In this document: in pieces, positions 10,460 to 20,118 of the stretch
How positions within the stretch are numbered: the first letter of the stretch is position 1
Layout: every line of letters begins with the position of its first letter
Source: Alectoria sarmentosa
Lineage: Eukaryota > Ascomycota > Lecanoromycetes > Lecanorales > Parmeliaceae
Direction of reading: 5' to 3'
Length of the DNA stretch: 64,000 nt
Assembly: GCA_009733775.1 (NCBI GenBank)
Contig: WOGZ01000113.1
Location: forward strand, 30,949 to 94,948
Notes under the pieces: model-generated
What the model saw: only the letters and a program-made list of their open reading frames with translations
Database searches by the model: none
Told to the model about the DNA's origin: nothing
Position numbers and translations under genes: made by a program

Positions 10460-10473
10460 TCGAGCTCATAATC
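10460..10473 (-). other. Primer-binding site of the copia element
   Basis: Directly inside the right (5') LTR the minus strand reads GATTATGAGCTCGA. Allowing two C-to-T/G-to-A changes, this is GGTTATGAGCCCGA. That is complementary to the anticodon stem-loop of initiator tRNA-Met (GGGCUCAUAACC) rather than to a tRNA 3' end. Copia elements are known to be primed by such an internally cut tRNA half. Confidence 0.7.
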
Positions 10474-10800
10474 TATTGCGAGAATAGATTACGAAGCGAA
10501 ATAATTAATAATCGAATGATTTCAATAATAATAAATTGTGATTATGACTATGATAAAGATCGTATCTAAACAACATAAAGAGAAAAACATGAAAACGGCC
10601 ATGATCCAGTTTATATAAAACAAAGGGGCCCCGAAATCGGACCCAGACAACTATCGAATTCCTATGGGTTCCGTACCGAAAAGTGGCGAACTCAGGGGTA
10701 CCACTCCCATGATCATTTGCCGGACCCACATGCTCCACATGAGTCCTCCGTATGACACATATAAGCGAGTCTATTACCTAATGAGTGGGTCCAAACAACA
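10474..10800 (-). repeat. 5' LTR of the copia element (right)
   Basis: This 327-bp repeat matches the left LTR in length and alignment. Here the inner end (10474-10600) is the more mutated part. The outer end (10650-10800) keeps a near-normal GC content. A TATATAAAA-like stretch lies in the middle of both LTRs. Confidence 0.92.
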
Positions 10801-11370
10801 AAAAGCATCGATGATCACTATCAGTACCGACTACAAACAATTGGCCCTCAGATTGTTGTTATACTCTGCCTCGCATCGAAAAGTAGGTAGTCGGGATCAT
10901 TGTTGGCAAGACCTAAACGCAAATGCACCCTGCAAATCCAGAGTGGAAAACCAGAGCCTGATTGAGGTCGAAAATCCAGAAAGACTTGGTAGCAAAGATA
11001 ACCTGCTGGCTTGCCCGAGCGAGAAACGCTCCGCACTGATTGACATTCTAGACCGCGTAGGAAACGGGTGATTTTGTGAGACTTTTCTATCCTCTCATTC
11101 TTCTTTGTTGCGGGTCGCTGCGCTCCCATGCCGTCCCTTTCGATATCAACAATGCACGTGACTCAGCCTTATCGGCATCCGGCCATCTTTCCACCGAGAG
11201 AGAGTGAGAGCATAGACCGCAGGCCGACCCCGAGCTAAAGGATCTTACATGCAAAGATGACATTCACCACTTCATCACCAAACCCCGTTGCAGGGCAGCT
11301 ATGAAAAAGACGAGGACGAGCATTTCCACATCATACATACAAATACTCCCATCATAACCGTCCGCAAACC
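10801..11370. other. Intergenic region, 5' flank of the DUF1279 gene
   Basis: The region begins with the right target duplication of the copia element. It has normal composition and no supported gene. A plus-strand frame that runs from the LTR into this region is an accident of the insertion. Confidence 0.6.
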
Positions 11371-12235
11371 ATGAGGCCATTCCAGCTCCTCCGCAACTCC
11401 CCTTACCTCCGCTCCGCCCTCCAACAAACCTTCAAACCAGCATCCCAAGCCCCGCCAAACCAGCCTTTTCTTCTCCTCAACCTTCTAACCCGTACCACCG
11501 GCCGTCCCCCCATCTCCAACCTCCTCACACGCGGCTCTCGCCGAAATCCTTTCTCCGCCCACACCTCAAGACGTCCTTACTCCACCAAGCCACAAAAATC
11601 TCCCTACAATCCCACCCCTTCTCTCAATTCGCCCACTTCCTCACTCTCCCTCTCCCAGCGCTTACGAAAACTATCCCGCGAGTATGGCTGGTCGGCATTC
11701 GGCGTCTACATGCTCCTCTCCGCGCTCGACTTCCCGTTCTGTTTTGCCGCCGTACGTTACCTAGGCACGGACAGGATAGGGCATTATGAGCACGTAATAA
11801 TCGAGTGGGTGAAAAGTGTGGTTCCGGAGCCTGTTAGGGAGGCGTGGCGTAAGCGGATGCCGGGGCAAGAGGTCAAGGAGGATAACGCGGCGTTGGCTGT
11901 GGGAGGTATGGCGGGCGAGGAGACGAAGGTTGAAGGGTATGCGGTTGTGAAGGGGGATAGTGAGGTGGGGGTTGCGGGGTACGATCACGGGGTGAAGCAG
12001 GCGGAGAAGAGGAACGAGAGCGAGAATGCTAGTAAGTTTGCCTACGGATCATAAAGACATGGGCTAATGAGAGCTGCTAGGTATCTGGACACAACTAGCG
12101 CTGGCGTATGCGATACACAAAACATTCATCTTCATCAGGGTACCGTTTACGGTTGCTGTCACTCCCAAAGTCGTCAAGGTGCTCAGAGGATGGGGCTGGG
12201 ATATTGGCAAAAGGAGACCGAAAGGGGCCAGGTGA
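11371..12235 (+). CDS. Mitochondrial DUF1279 (FAM210/Nat2-like) membrane protein
   Basis: Exons 11371-12031 and 12081-12235 with a 49-bp GTAAGT...CTAG intron give 271 residues. The first 75 or so are Arg/Ser/Pro-rich without acidic residues, a typical mitochondrial presequence ending near TSRRPYSTK. The DUF1279 domain follows: LRKLSREYGWSAFGVYMLLS opens the first membrane segment. After a long acidic insert, exon 2 supplies IHKTFIFIRVPFTVAVTPKV and the conserved end. The insert between the two halves (about residues 145-220) is longer than in most relatives. The family includes yeast Nat2 and animal FAM210A/B. A biochemical role is not firmly established, and the acetyltransferase name of the yeast gene is historical. 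Exon 2 is essential, since without it the frame would stop inside the intron. Confidence 0.85.
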
Positions 12236-12707
12236 GATTGTTACTCGTGTACATATCGACATGGATGAAAGCACGAGGTGTATGATAAGGAAACATGATT
12301 GCCACTCATCTCAGTGACGTGCGGCTCTCCTGGTGTTCATATGGCTGAAGGGAATCGGTCTGGCGACAAAGCAAAGCAGTAAATTTCAAACAGTGCAACA
12401 CACGACAATGATGTATGAATCGTGGTCTGGTTGCTACGATTCTATGTAAGAGTTGGACTATTAAGTCACATGAGGCTGCAACAGCATGAAATGACCTCGG
12501 ACATCTCTTCTGATCGTATTCGGCATCTCACCGGCAATGCTACACTCTCCAGGCTCCACCGCTCCACTGCTCCACAAGCCGAATATTGACACTTTTGTTG
12601 GATTGGAAAATATCCCGCCGGGTATCTCGAGAATAAGCGCCGTAAATGCGCCACGAAAACATTATACAGGTCTGAAGAGCTTCCTTCATATCGACGGTTG
12701 TACAATG
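12236..12707. other. Convergent 3' region
   Basis: This is a 472-bp stretch between the 3' ends of the DUF1279 gene (plus) and the JmjC gene (minus). No gene is supported. Confidence 0.6.
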
Positions 12708-15700
12708 TCAAGGCACAGACTTCCTCGGCCTGCCCCGACCTCGAGCAGCGGGGGCCTTGCTAATGGCTGCGCTCTCGAAGGCAGCAGGCATTGATTTCCT
12801 TGGTCTGCCGCCCTTTATTTTCAGAGAAGATTCGGCGATGGTAGATGCACTTTTTGCCGCCGCAACGATCTTGATTTTCTTCCCCGTAGAAAATATGGAT
12901 TTGGGTGCTGTCAATAGTTTGCCGTTCGGCTTCCTTTGTGAATCCTCGTCACTTGAAGTCGAAGAAGAGTCTGACCCAGAAGACTCGGCTTCCTTTTCAT
13001 CGTCATTTGCCCACTGAAGAGCTTTTAGCTTGGCTTTGCGATTTTCTTCGGCTAGCTTCTGCGTAAAGTCGACGGGAACAATATGCATTTCGGGGACTTC
13101 AACCGCAGCTTGCGTCCCCAACAGGGTTTCATCCGCGAAGGTCACTTTTGATGGCTTGGGTGGCCTTGGAGCTGTGGCTGCTGATTGAGTTGGAGGGAGG
13201 GAAGATTCGAGATCATTATTGAGCTGAAGTTCGGGTGCACTTGGGAGAGGGGTCGGCTGCTCTCGAGGTGGGGAAGGCTTCCTTCTATTGGGAACCTCGT
13301 CCGGTGTTAGAGATTGGTGGCCCTCGCTTCGCTGGGCGAGGTACTTGGGTAACGGCCGCGGCCCTTGAGATTTGTTGACTGGCACAAACGAGATCGTTTC
13401 CTCTTGAGCAGTCTCGGAGTCACTGGAGGACTCGGTATAATTTACCGAAGTCTTCCTTGAATCTTTCGCCGAAGCAGGGGCTATCGAGGACTTAGGAGCT
13501 TTCCGCTTTCGAGTTGAGAACTCCTCGTCCAGCTCCTCTCGTGTCTTTCTCTTCTTGGGTGGCGCAGCAAACACCTCGGTATGGGTGACTGAGGGCAAGT
13601 CTGACTGTAATAGAATTGGCGCTTCTTTCCTGATGGCCTGGATTCCGTTCGTTGCTATAGGCTGCGAGTGAGTGACACGGAGGGCGGCTAACTTGGTTTG
13701 GGGGATTAGCAATTTGACTCGTAGGCTCTTCCCCGTGATTGATGCTTCAGTACAAATGTACCGATTACCCAGCTTGGCATCTTCAAGCATTCTCTCGAGC
13801 TGAGTAAGGTGAGGAGGGTCGGGACCGTTGTGTTGTGGTGGCAGTACAGCGTCACTCTCCACTATTTTTCCAACAGTCTGTTTTGGGATTTCCTGCTGAA
13901 GGTAATTGCTTGGTTGCTTTGAGGGTGAGGGCTGAGACATGGTTGGATCTGGATACTCGTACGCAATCCCATTGCTTGTGAAACCCTGGCCTTGAAAATT
14001 TTGATTGATCATGTTCGCCATTGGCGCCATGTGGTAAGGACGTCGAGTTTCTGAGGTCATATCTCGTTGATTCCTCTCCCAATCCATCTCGTCATCCGAT
14101 GAAGATACGCTACTTGACCTATCTCGGCCTCTAATCTGGGCCCGATTGGACGATTGGACGCGGTTTCTGTCCATACCTGTCTTCATCGAATTTCCATTCG
14201 TGTGCACAATTGGCTGATGCATACTAAGCATGGGGTCAATCGGGATACCGGATTCCGCAGGCTTGATGCCAGAATCGAAATATTGGCTTTGACCGTTCAC
14301 TGGAGTGTGTTCCTCTTCATCCACGTAGTTCTCATTCAATGCCGGATCTCTGGCTCTAGTTTGTTCCGCCTCGTCTTTTCGTCGACTCAGTCGTCTATTG
14401 TCTTGTGGATGGTCATCTCCTGTCTTCTTGATCCATTTCCCATTCGAAACACTGAAATCGACGAGACTCTCGACGCTTCTTGGATCCGCAACTTTCCTCG
14501 TATCATGTCCAAGCATTGTGCCGCTGGGTTCGTATGGTTCGAACCCGGCAACAGTACCACACTTTGCAGCAGAACAGATTTTGAGACAATGCGGACACTC
14601 CCAGTTCGGATTTTCCATCACAGTCAATGGCATTAAGTCGAACCCACGGAAGAGGCTGCCATAGCCATAGTGACGGTCGCACTTGGTGCAGGGCGCCAGC
14701 TTCCAGCGGTATTCCGGATGTTGCGAAACGTGGTCTCTCGCATACTCCTTGCTGAGTTTGTCAAAATTACGTTTTCTTGGCTTTTTTATATTCCCTTCAT
14801 CATCCACTTCAATGTCGTCATCCACTTTCTTAGCACCACCGACTTCTTGTAGATGTCTTTTTTCGAACGATGTCAATGGGGGTAATGGGTTTTCCGGGTC
14901 ACTCCAAGGTCGAATTTTCAGTTGCTCTTGGCAGACTTGAGCCAATGTCTTCTTGCCCAAATTCCTTCTCTCCACATCAAATGGCTGAGGAGACTTATCA
15001 CTGAGACCGTTTTCGAAATTAATGATCTGATGTCTCCACCTATCATGTTTCTGTTCAAGCTCTTGCCAAGGAAATTGCTCCACCCACTTGTACTTCGATA
15101 AACAGCTGCAGCTGCGGCCCATGGCAAAACACTCCATGCAAATGTCGTACGTATCCTCATCCCCATTCTCGAAGGTTACGATACAGGTTGTGCAAGTCAA
15201 GAATCGATTGAAAATATTACAACGACAATATGAACATGTGACGAAGCTCTCGTAGGGAAGATACTGGCCATGTTTCGCCGATGCAGAAACAGGAGCCAGC
15301 ATTTCAGAGAGCAGTATTTCCGTATACAGAGCGAAGAGGCGTTTGAAGTCTTTCTGAAGCTGGCGTATCTTCGGGCTATAGTCGATTTCCATCCGTGCGT
15401 GATGATTGGGCGCCGATTGTCTCTGCGTATTGGCTTGCTTCAGGAGATCAGAGTATTTCATCAAAGCAAAATAAACTATGGATTTGTTCTTGTACTGTTC
15501 ATCACGGCAAACAATTCTGGCTCGCGGTAGTGCTTCGTGCAGGGCCATTTCGAGGGTCTCAACTGTTGTTCGATTCCAAGCCACTTTCATAGTGACTGTT
15601 CCACGATTCCATACTTGGTGTGGAGCTAAGGGAGGGATAAGTATAAAGTCTCCAACCCTTTGGTCCACGATATATGTTTTGAATGGTGCAGCTTTCCAGG

Positions 15701-16603
15701 CGTTTATTTGGGCAAAATGCGACTCTACCTCGATGTCATGGCCCAAGGTCGCTAACCAATACTCGGACACGGTGTGTCGATCATTAGTTTCCGTCATGAA
15801 CCATATCGATGAACCGGGTTTCGTATGTTTGCCGTATCTGTCTTTGAGGCCTGAAGTCTCCACCATCAAATTTTGTCCTAGGCTGGCACACATCTCGCGG
15901 TGGGCAGGTGTATAGGTCCCCTCATGGCCGATATAGCACATCATATTATCTGCTCTCATGGACGGTGGAAGGCAGCTCATCAGGTCCCCTGCTCTGGCCA
16001 CACCTAGCCCCTTCATATTGCCTGAGCTATGCTCCTCTATTGACCCTGGCCCACCAAAATCACCTATGCTTTCATTGAGGTAGAAGACGCTTGGCGGAAT
16101 CTGTTCTTGTAGCTTGTCGTGCCATATCTGAGGACAGTCAAGATCTTTCAGATATATTCTCTGACGATCACGTTCTTTGTAATTTTGTCGGTTCCATTGG
16201 TCAGTGAGCTTCGACATGTTGTTAAGATAGTGACCAATTGAGAGGGTCATATTCTGCTGTTTGCTCAGATTGCGTGCCTGTTCGACTATACGGCAAGATC
16301 AGAAGCTGAGCGCTCAAGGTGCTGGTCATGCTTACATTTCTTTCCATAGTTGTCTTGCAACCATTGAGTTGTGAAGGTCCACTCATCCAGGCGGTGTTGG
16401 AACCCTTCGACAACGAGGGGTTTCCCTCCAAGAATGACGTGCAGCAAGACCAATTTGTCGAAGGCTTCTAAGCCTTGGGTCTCGATCATATCGCATGATA
16501 TCCTCGTCACGTACTCAAAGTTTGGAGTCTCCTCGACCAGAGAGGCAAGATCGAGGTCTGGAGGGATGGGGTCGAAGGCCGCCGAGGGTCGTTGAGCAAC
16601 CAT
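12708..16603 (-). CDS. JmjC-domain protein with zinc-binding cysteine clusters and AT-hooks
   Basis: Exons 16336-16603 and 12708-16285 (50-bp intron) give about 1281 residues. The N-terminal third is a JmjC cupin. Iron ligands are visible as HRE at about residues 218-220 and His at about 312 (PLAPHQVW), so the Fe(II)/2-oxoglutarate centre looks intact. A first cysteine cluster (about 440-484: CSYC, CTTC, CMEC, CSC) and a second (about 622-666: CTKC, CPHC, CSAAKC) follow. The long C-terminal half is disordered and ends with two AT-hook-like GRPRKS motifs. This fits a nuclear histone demethylase or a chromatin-boundary factor. Known JmjC demethylases remove methyl groups from histone lysines, but the substrate cannot be told from sequence here. 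No JmjN, PHD or ARID domain is seen. The second ATG at 16250 would delete the start of the JmjC region, so 16603 is preferred. Confidence 0.88.
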
Positions 16604-17328
16604 ATTGCTTGCAAAGAGGGGACCGGGTTGAGTCTATGCGTATGTACGAGCATTTATCCCGCAAGTTGGAGGTGCGCAAGCAGGGTTTTAGGGCGAGGGT
16701 AAGAGGAAAGAAGTTGGGCGCGGGGCTCATCTCAAATGCAATACACCACGCGCAGCACCTGAGTTGAGGCTTACTTGGCCTGATAGTGAAAGAGTGAGTA
16801 CGGTAGTCTCGAACAACGAGCTCCGAGAAGATTGCCTTGTTGGCTGCTGAATTATATGAAGAGTTCACTGCTCAGAGCGAGATTTGAGTCTCCTCCGCGC
16901 GCCTAGAGCGTAGCTAGCGTGCCAAGGCCAGACTGATATTGAAGGTCCAAACTTCATCCTATTTACTTCATCTTACATTTTGTTTGCCAAGACCGTCTGA
17001 GAAGCCGGCTTCCTTTGCATCTTCAGACTTTCTCGTTGCCGTAGCTCAGAGATACTGACAGCTTGCTGCTTGAGGCTTTGAATTCAGATGAGATATTACT
17101 CTCCTTTCCCTCCGCCTGCAAAGCTTCTTTAGTCGAGATGGGCGCGTACAAGATTTCAGAGCGAATTTACAGCTTGAGATATTTCAAGTAGAATGGGATG
17201 TAGGATGTAGGTTATCGAGGAGCTTTGTCTCTCTCCAAGGACCTTTCCATCACTTCGAGTGCGCCGGGCTTTATCCTTCTGTCGTGGAAAATACACGCAA
17301 TCAAGGGAACCAAAAGTAACAGACAGGA
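16604..17328. promoter_or_regulatory. Divergent promoter region, JmjC gene and COQ2-type gene
   Basis: A 725-bp region separates the start of the JmjC gene (minus) from the prenyltransferase gene (plus), so it must hold both promoters. No specific site is recognised. Short open frames here have no domain. Confidence 0.5.
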
Positions 17329-18612
17329 ATGGTAGTTATGGATGGGCGGCACCAGCTGAAGACAATGAAACAATGCTTCTCCCAACGTAGCATCTTCATT
17401 TCAAGCAAACCAGGCATTTTGCAACCCTGCAGAAACAGACACCTGTGCTGCACAACGTCTAGGACCGCGGGAGTCTCCTCGTCAACGCAAAGATTCTTTA
17501 CGACGTCTGCTAGGCATCGAAGATCCTCTGCATCTCCGGAGCAGAATTTGGCTGGGTTACCGCCAATACAATATGCGAAAATCTCCAGGAAGACTCATAG
17601 TGAAGCTGTACCCACAGTACGTTCCTTTGCCACTGTCTCACCAATCTACGAAGCTCCTCAGACGGGTTTTATCTCCTACCTACCTCAAACCTGGATACCA
17701 TACGCGGAATTAATGCGCCTCGACAAGCCCGCCGGAACCTACTATCTTTTCTTTCCATGTCTTTTCTCAACGCTCCTAGCAGCCTCATACACAGAACCGG
17801 GCCCACTCCCCGTCCTAACTACTACATTGTGCTTCTTCAGCGGCGCGCTGATAATGCGTGGTGCTGGTTGTACCATCAATGACCTCTGGGATCGCAACCT
17901 GGATCCCCACGTGGCCCGCACACGTCTTCGACCAATAGCTCGCGGTGCAGTTACACCTTCCAAGGCTTTGACCTTCACTGGGTTTCAATTGCTAGCAGGT
18001 CTAGGCGTCCTTTTGCAATTTCCGCTTCCGTGCCTCTATTACGGCACGCCCAGCCTGTTGCTGGTTGCCACCTACCCTCTTGCCAAAAGAGTCACGCACT
18101 ACCCTCAATTCGTGCTGGGGCTGACGTTCTCTTGGGGAGCGCTTATGGGCTTCCCAGCATTTGGAGTGGATCTGCTAGCAGACACTGCGGCGCTCAAAGC
18201 CGTGGCCGCACTGTATGCAAGTTGTGTTTCCTGGACCGTATTGTACGATATGATCTATGCCCACATGGACATCAAAGATGATGCTAAAGTGGGCATCAAA
18301 AGTATCGCATTACGACACGAGAAAGAGACGAAGGCTGTTTTGTCCGGCCTGGCAGTTGTGCAGGTCGGCTTGCTAGCCGTGGCTGGAACAGCGGTAGGTG
18401 TAGGTCCAGTCTTCTTCATAGGCAGCTGTGGCTCTGCAGCCGCTAATTTAGGCTTCATGATATGGAAAGTGAGGCTCAAAGAAGTAAGCAATTGTTGGTG
18501 GTGGTTCAGAAACGGAGCATGGTTGACTGGAGGTGGAATTGCAGGTGGGATGCTTGCGGAATACGTGCTCAAATCGGAACAGAAAAGTGAAGCGGCAGGT
18601 TCTAATAGCTAG
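17329..18612 (+). CDS. coq2: UbiA-family 4-hydroxybenzoate polyprenyltransferase, COQ2-type
   Basis: A single exon of 427 residues. COQ2 joins the polyprenyl tail to 4-hydroxybenzoate in ubiquinone synthesis at the inner mitochondrial membrane. Both Asp-rich motifs that bind the prenyl diphosphate through Mg2+ are present: NDLWDRNLD (about 184-192) and YDMIYAHMD with DIKDD (about 304-316). Between and after them lie hydrophobic membrane segments. The first 90 residues are basic and Ser-rich (STQRFFTTSARHRRSS), fitting mitochondrial import. The start is uncertain because in-frame ATGs at 17329, 17338 and 17365 all precede the leader. The segment after the first motif (VARTRLRPIARGAVTPSKAL) is somewhat unusual for COQ2. 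A paralogue acting in meroterpenoid synthesis is therefore possible, but no cluster genes are nearby and the leader favours a mitochondrial enzyme. Confidence 0.82.
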   Translation: MVVMDGRHQLKTMKQCFSQRSIFISSKPGILQPCRNRHLCCTTSRTAGVSSSTQRFFTTSARHRRSSASPEQNLAGLPPIQYAKISRKTHSEAVPTVRSFATVSPIYEAPQTGFISYLPQTWIPYAELMRLDKPAGTYYLFFPCLFSTLLAASYTEPGPLPVLTTTLCFFSGALIMRGAGCTINDLWDRNLDPHVARTRLRPIARGAVTPSKALTFTGFQLLAGLGVLLQFPLPCLYYGTPSLLLVATYPLAKRVTHYPQFVLGLTFSWGALMGFPAFGVDLLADTAALKAVAALYASCVSWTVLYDMIYAHMDIKDDAKVGIKSIALRHEKETKAVLSGLAVVQVGLLAVAGTAVGVGPVFFIGSCGSAAANLGFMIWKVRLKEVSNCWWWFRNGAWLTGGGIAGGMLAEYVLKSEQKSEAAGSNS

Positions 18613-18746
18613 TTTGTATGTCGAGTAGATTTTTGATACCATTCTTTCAGCCAATTGAATAGAGACATGGCCATGTGCTATTCGAGCTTTCAGCGAGATA
18701 TCATACTTCTATGGTCGCTCTTTGCATCAGTGCGTTACACTTAACA

Positions 18747-19885
18747 TCATGATTCATTCGCTCGGCCGCCTCCACCTCTTCGACTCCCTCCACCGCGCTG
18801 CCCTCTCTGATTGCCTTCCGAGCCCGTCCCATTAGTTTGAGCGCCACCCAGACCATCCCCAGCCCCCATCGTCAATGCGGCGGTCGCTAGCCTATTGGAG
18901 AGATCGATCTGTGTGCGGATAGTATTTGCGAGATATGAGACGACAAGGACGTCTTGAATATGATTGTTGCTGAAGGGAGTCAGTATGTGTAATAAGAGCG
19001 AAAATTGTGCTTGGACATACAAATCCCGCTCGATGTCCTCCGGGTCTACCTTTGGCGCCAGTGCCAGAGCATTGAGTAAGAATTGGCCAAGTGCACTCGA
19101 TGGTGGAGCTTCCTCTTCTATGACAGCTTCGACGTATTTCGATACTCTTTCGAGCATCGCAAGGACCTCCTCAATAGCTCTTTCCAAAGATTCAATGTCC
19201 GTCAGGACATTTGCCGTTCTGTCCTTGTTGTCTTTTGCTCCTGAAATCAACTCCAGCCCACTCTTTTCCGCCTCTCCATACCGTATTTCATGTGGCACTG
19301 GCGTGAAAGCTGCACTATCCGCTGCCCTCTCAGCTGTCACTCCGACAGGCGCAGAGATATACGTCCTAGCCTCAATCTCCTTTCCGGCATCCGTACTGAT
19401 CGTTAGATGAACTGCAGGATGAGGCCACGTTCCATCGCCTTGCCCGCCGTAGAAATTCTGAATAAGCGCCGAGAATGTATTGAGCTCTGCCGAAGTAGCG
19501 TACCATCCGACAAGCACTTCTTTAGGATTTGCTTTGAGGTGAAGTCCTAGCATCTGCTTTTGGTACTCCATGTCGACCTCGACCTGCTCCTGTGTTTCGG
19601 TGTGCCCAACTGCGAAACAATTCCTAATCTCCACTTCTTGGCCATCTTCACTGCGCACGCCGAGTAGGGTTCCTATAACTCGTTCTTGGTCTGCGTTGCG
19701 GCGCAGAGAATGGTCTAGGATGGAGAAAATAGCCTGAAGTACGGTCAGCTCACGCATGGAGAGTGATTTAAGTTTACTACCTGAGGTTGTATTATGACAT
19801 TTAAGGGAGCTGTGGTTGGCTGCGAGCCTACTGCAGCAGGACCTAGAGGTCTTGCAAGATGGAGGAAGGAGTCGGCCTCCACCAT
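18747..19885 (-). CDS. Translation initiation factor eIF3 subunit F
   Basis: Exons 19781-19885, 19021-19733 and 18747-18969, with introns of 47 and 51 bp, give 346 residues, the usual fungal length. The MPN domain starts with SFLHLARPLGP...NVIIQPQ in exon 1 and continues with FSILDHSLRR, VIGTLLG and VLVGWY. The JAMM metal-binding residues of active MPN+ proteases are not seen, as expected for this scaffold subunit. The second splice restores the family block ending FNNHIQDVLVVSYLANTIRT; a straight read-through would insert foreign residues there. The C-terminus is Gly/Arg-rich. It acts in the eIF3 complex at the 40S ribosome. It is divergent from utp25, with 233 bp between the starts, and its 3' end faces the COQ2-type gene. 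Confidence 0.95.
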
Positions 19886-20118
19886 GTTTCTTGGACAGAC
19901 CGAGTAAACTGATTTTGGTGCTCCCACTTTGCGATTCGAATGGTCTTTTGACCTTAAAGCTGTGTGCTTTCGCTTTGCGCGTAAGGTAACAAATTGTCAA
20001 GTAGGGATGACACTGCAACTGTCGACAATCGAGAATTGAGAGTTGTGGGAAAACGAAATCTTGGCAGATTAGTAAGCGGGAGATTCTCGAAGTCGACGGC
20101 CAGATCTTCGTCTTCTTC
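19886..20118. promoter_or_regulatory. Short divergent promoter, eIF3f and utp25
   Basis: Only 233 bp separate two start codons pointing away from each other. One gene is a translation factor and the other a ribosome-assembly factor, so shared growth control is plausible. No specific element is identified. Confidence 0.5.

Larger units (their letters stand above)
5555..10800 (-). mobile_element. Ty1/copia LTR retrotransposon, RIP-degraded, minus strand
   Basis: A full-length 5246-bp element has two 327-bp LTRs, a 5-bp target duplication AAAAG (5550-5554 and 10801-10805), a primer site next to the right LTR and a polypurine tract next to the left LTR. On the minus strand, remnants follow the copia order: a Gag CCHC knuckle near 9.56 kb, a pre-integrase CxxC segment (FDCDVCDAIKM) near 8.77 kb, and reverse transcriptase with YVND in place of YVDD near 6.87 kb. 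The interior (5.9-10.45 kb) is extremely AT-rich and full of stops on both strands, the pattern left by RIP (C-to-T and G-to-A). Nothing in it can be translated as a working protein. The flanks keep normal composition. Confidence 0.93.

Noticed and set aside
10664..11071. Plus-strand frame of 135 codons
   Set aside because: It starts in the right LTR and runs into flanking DNA; it exists only because of the insertion.
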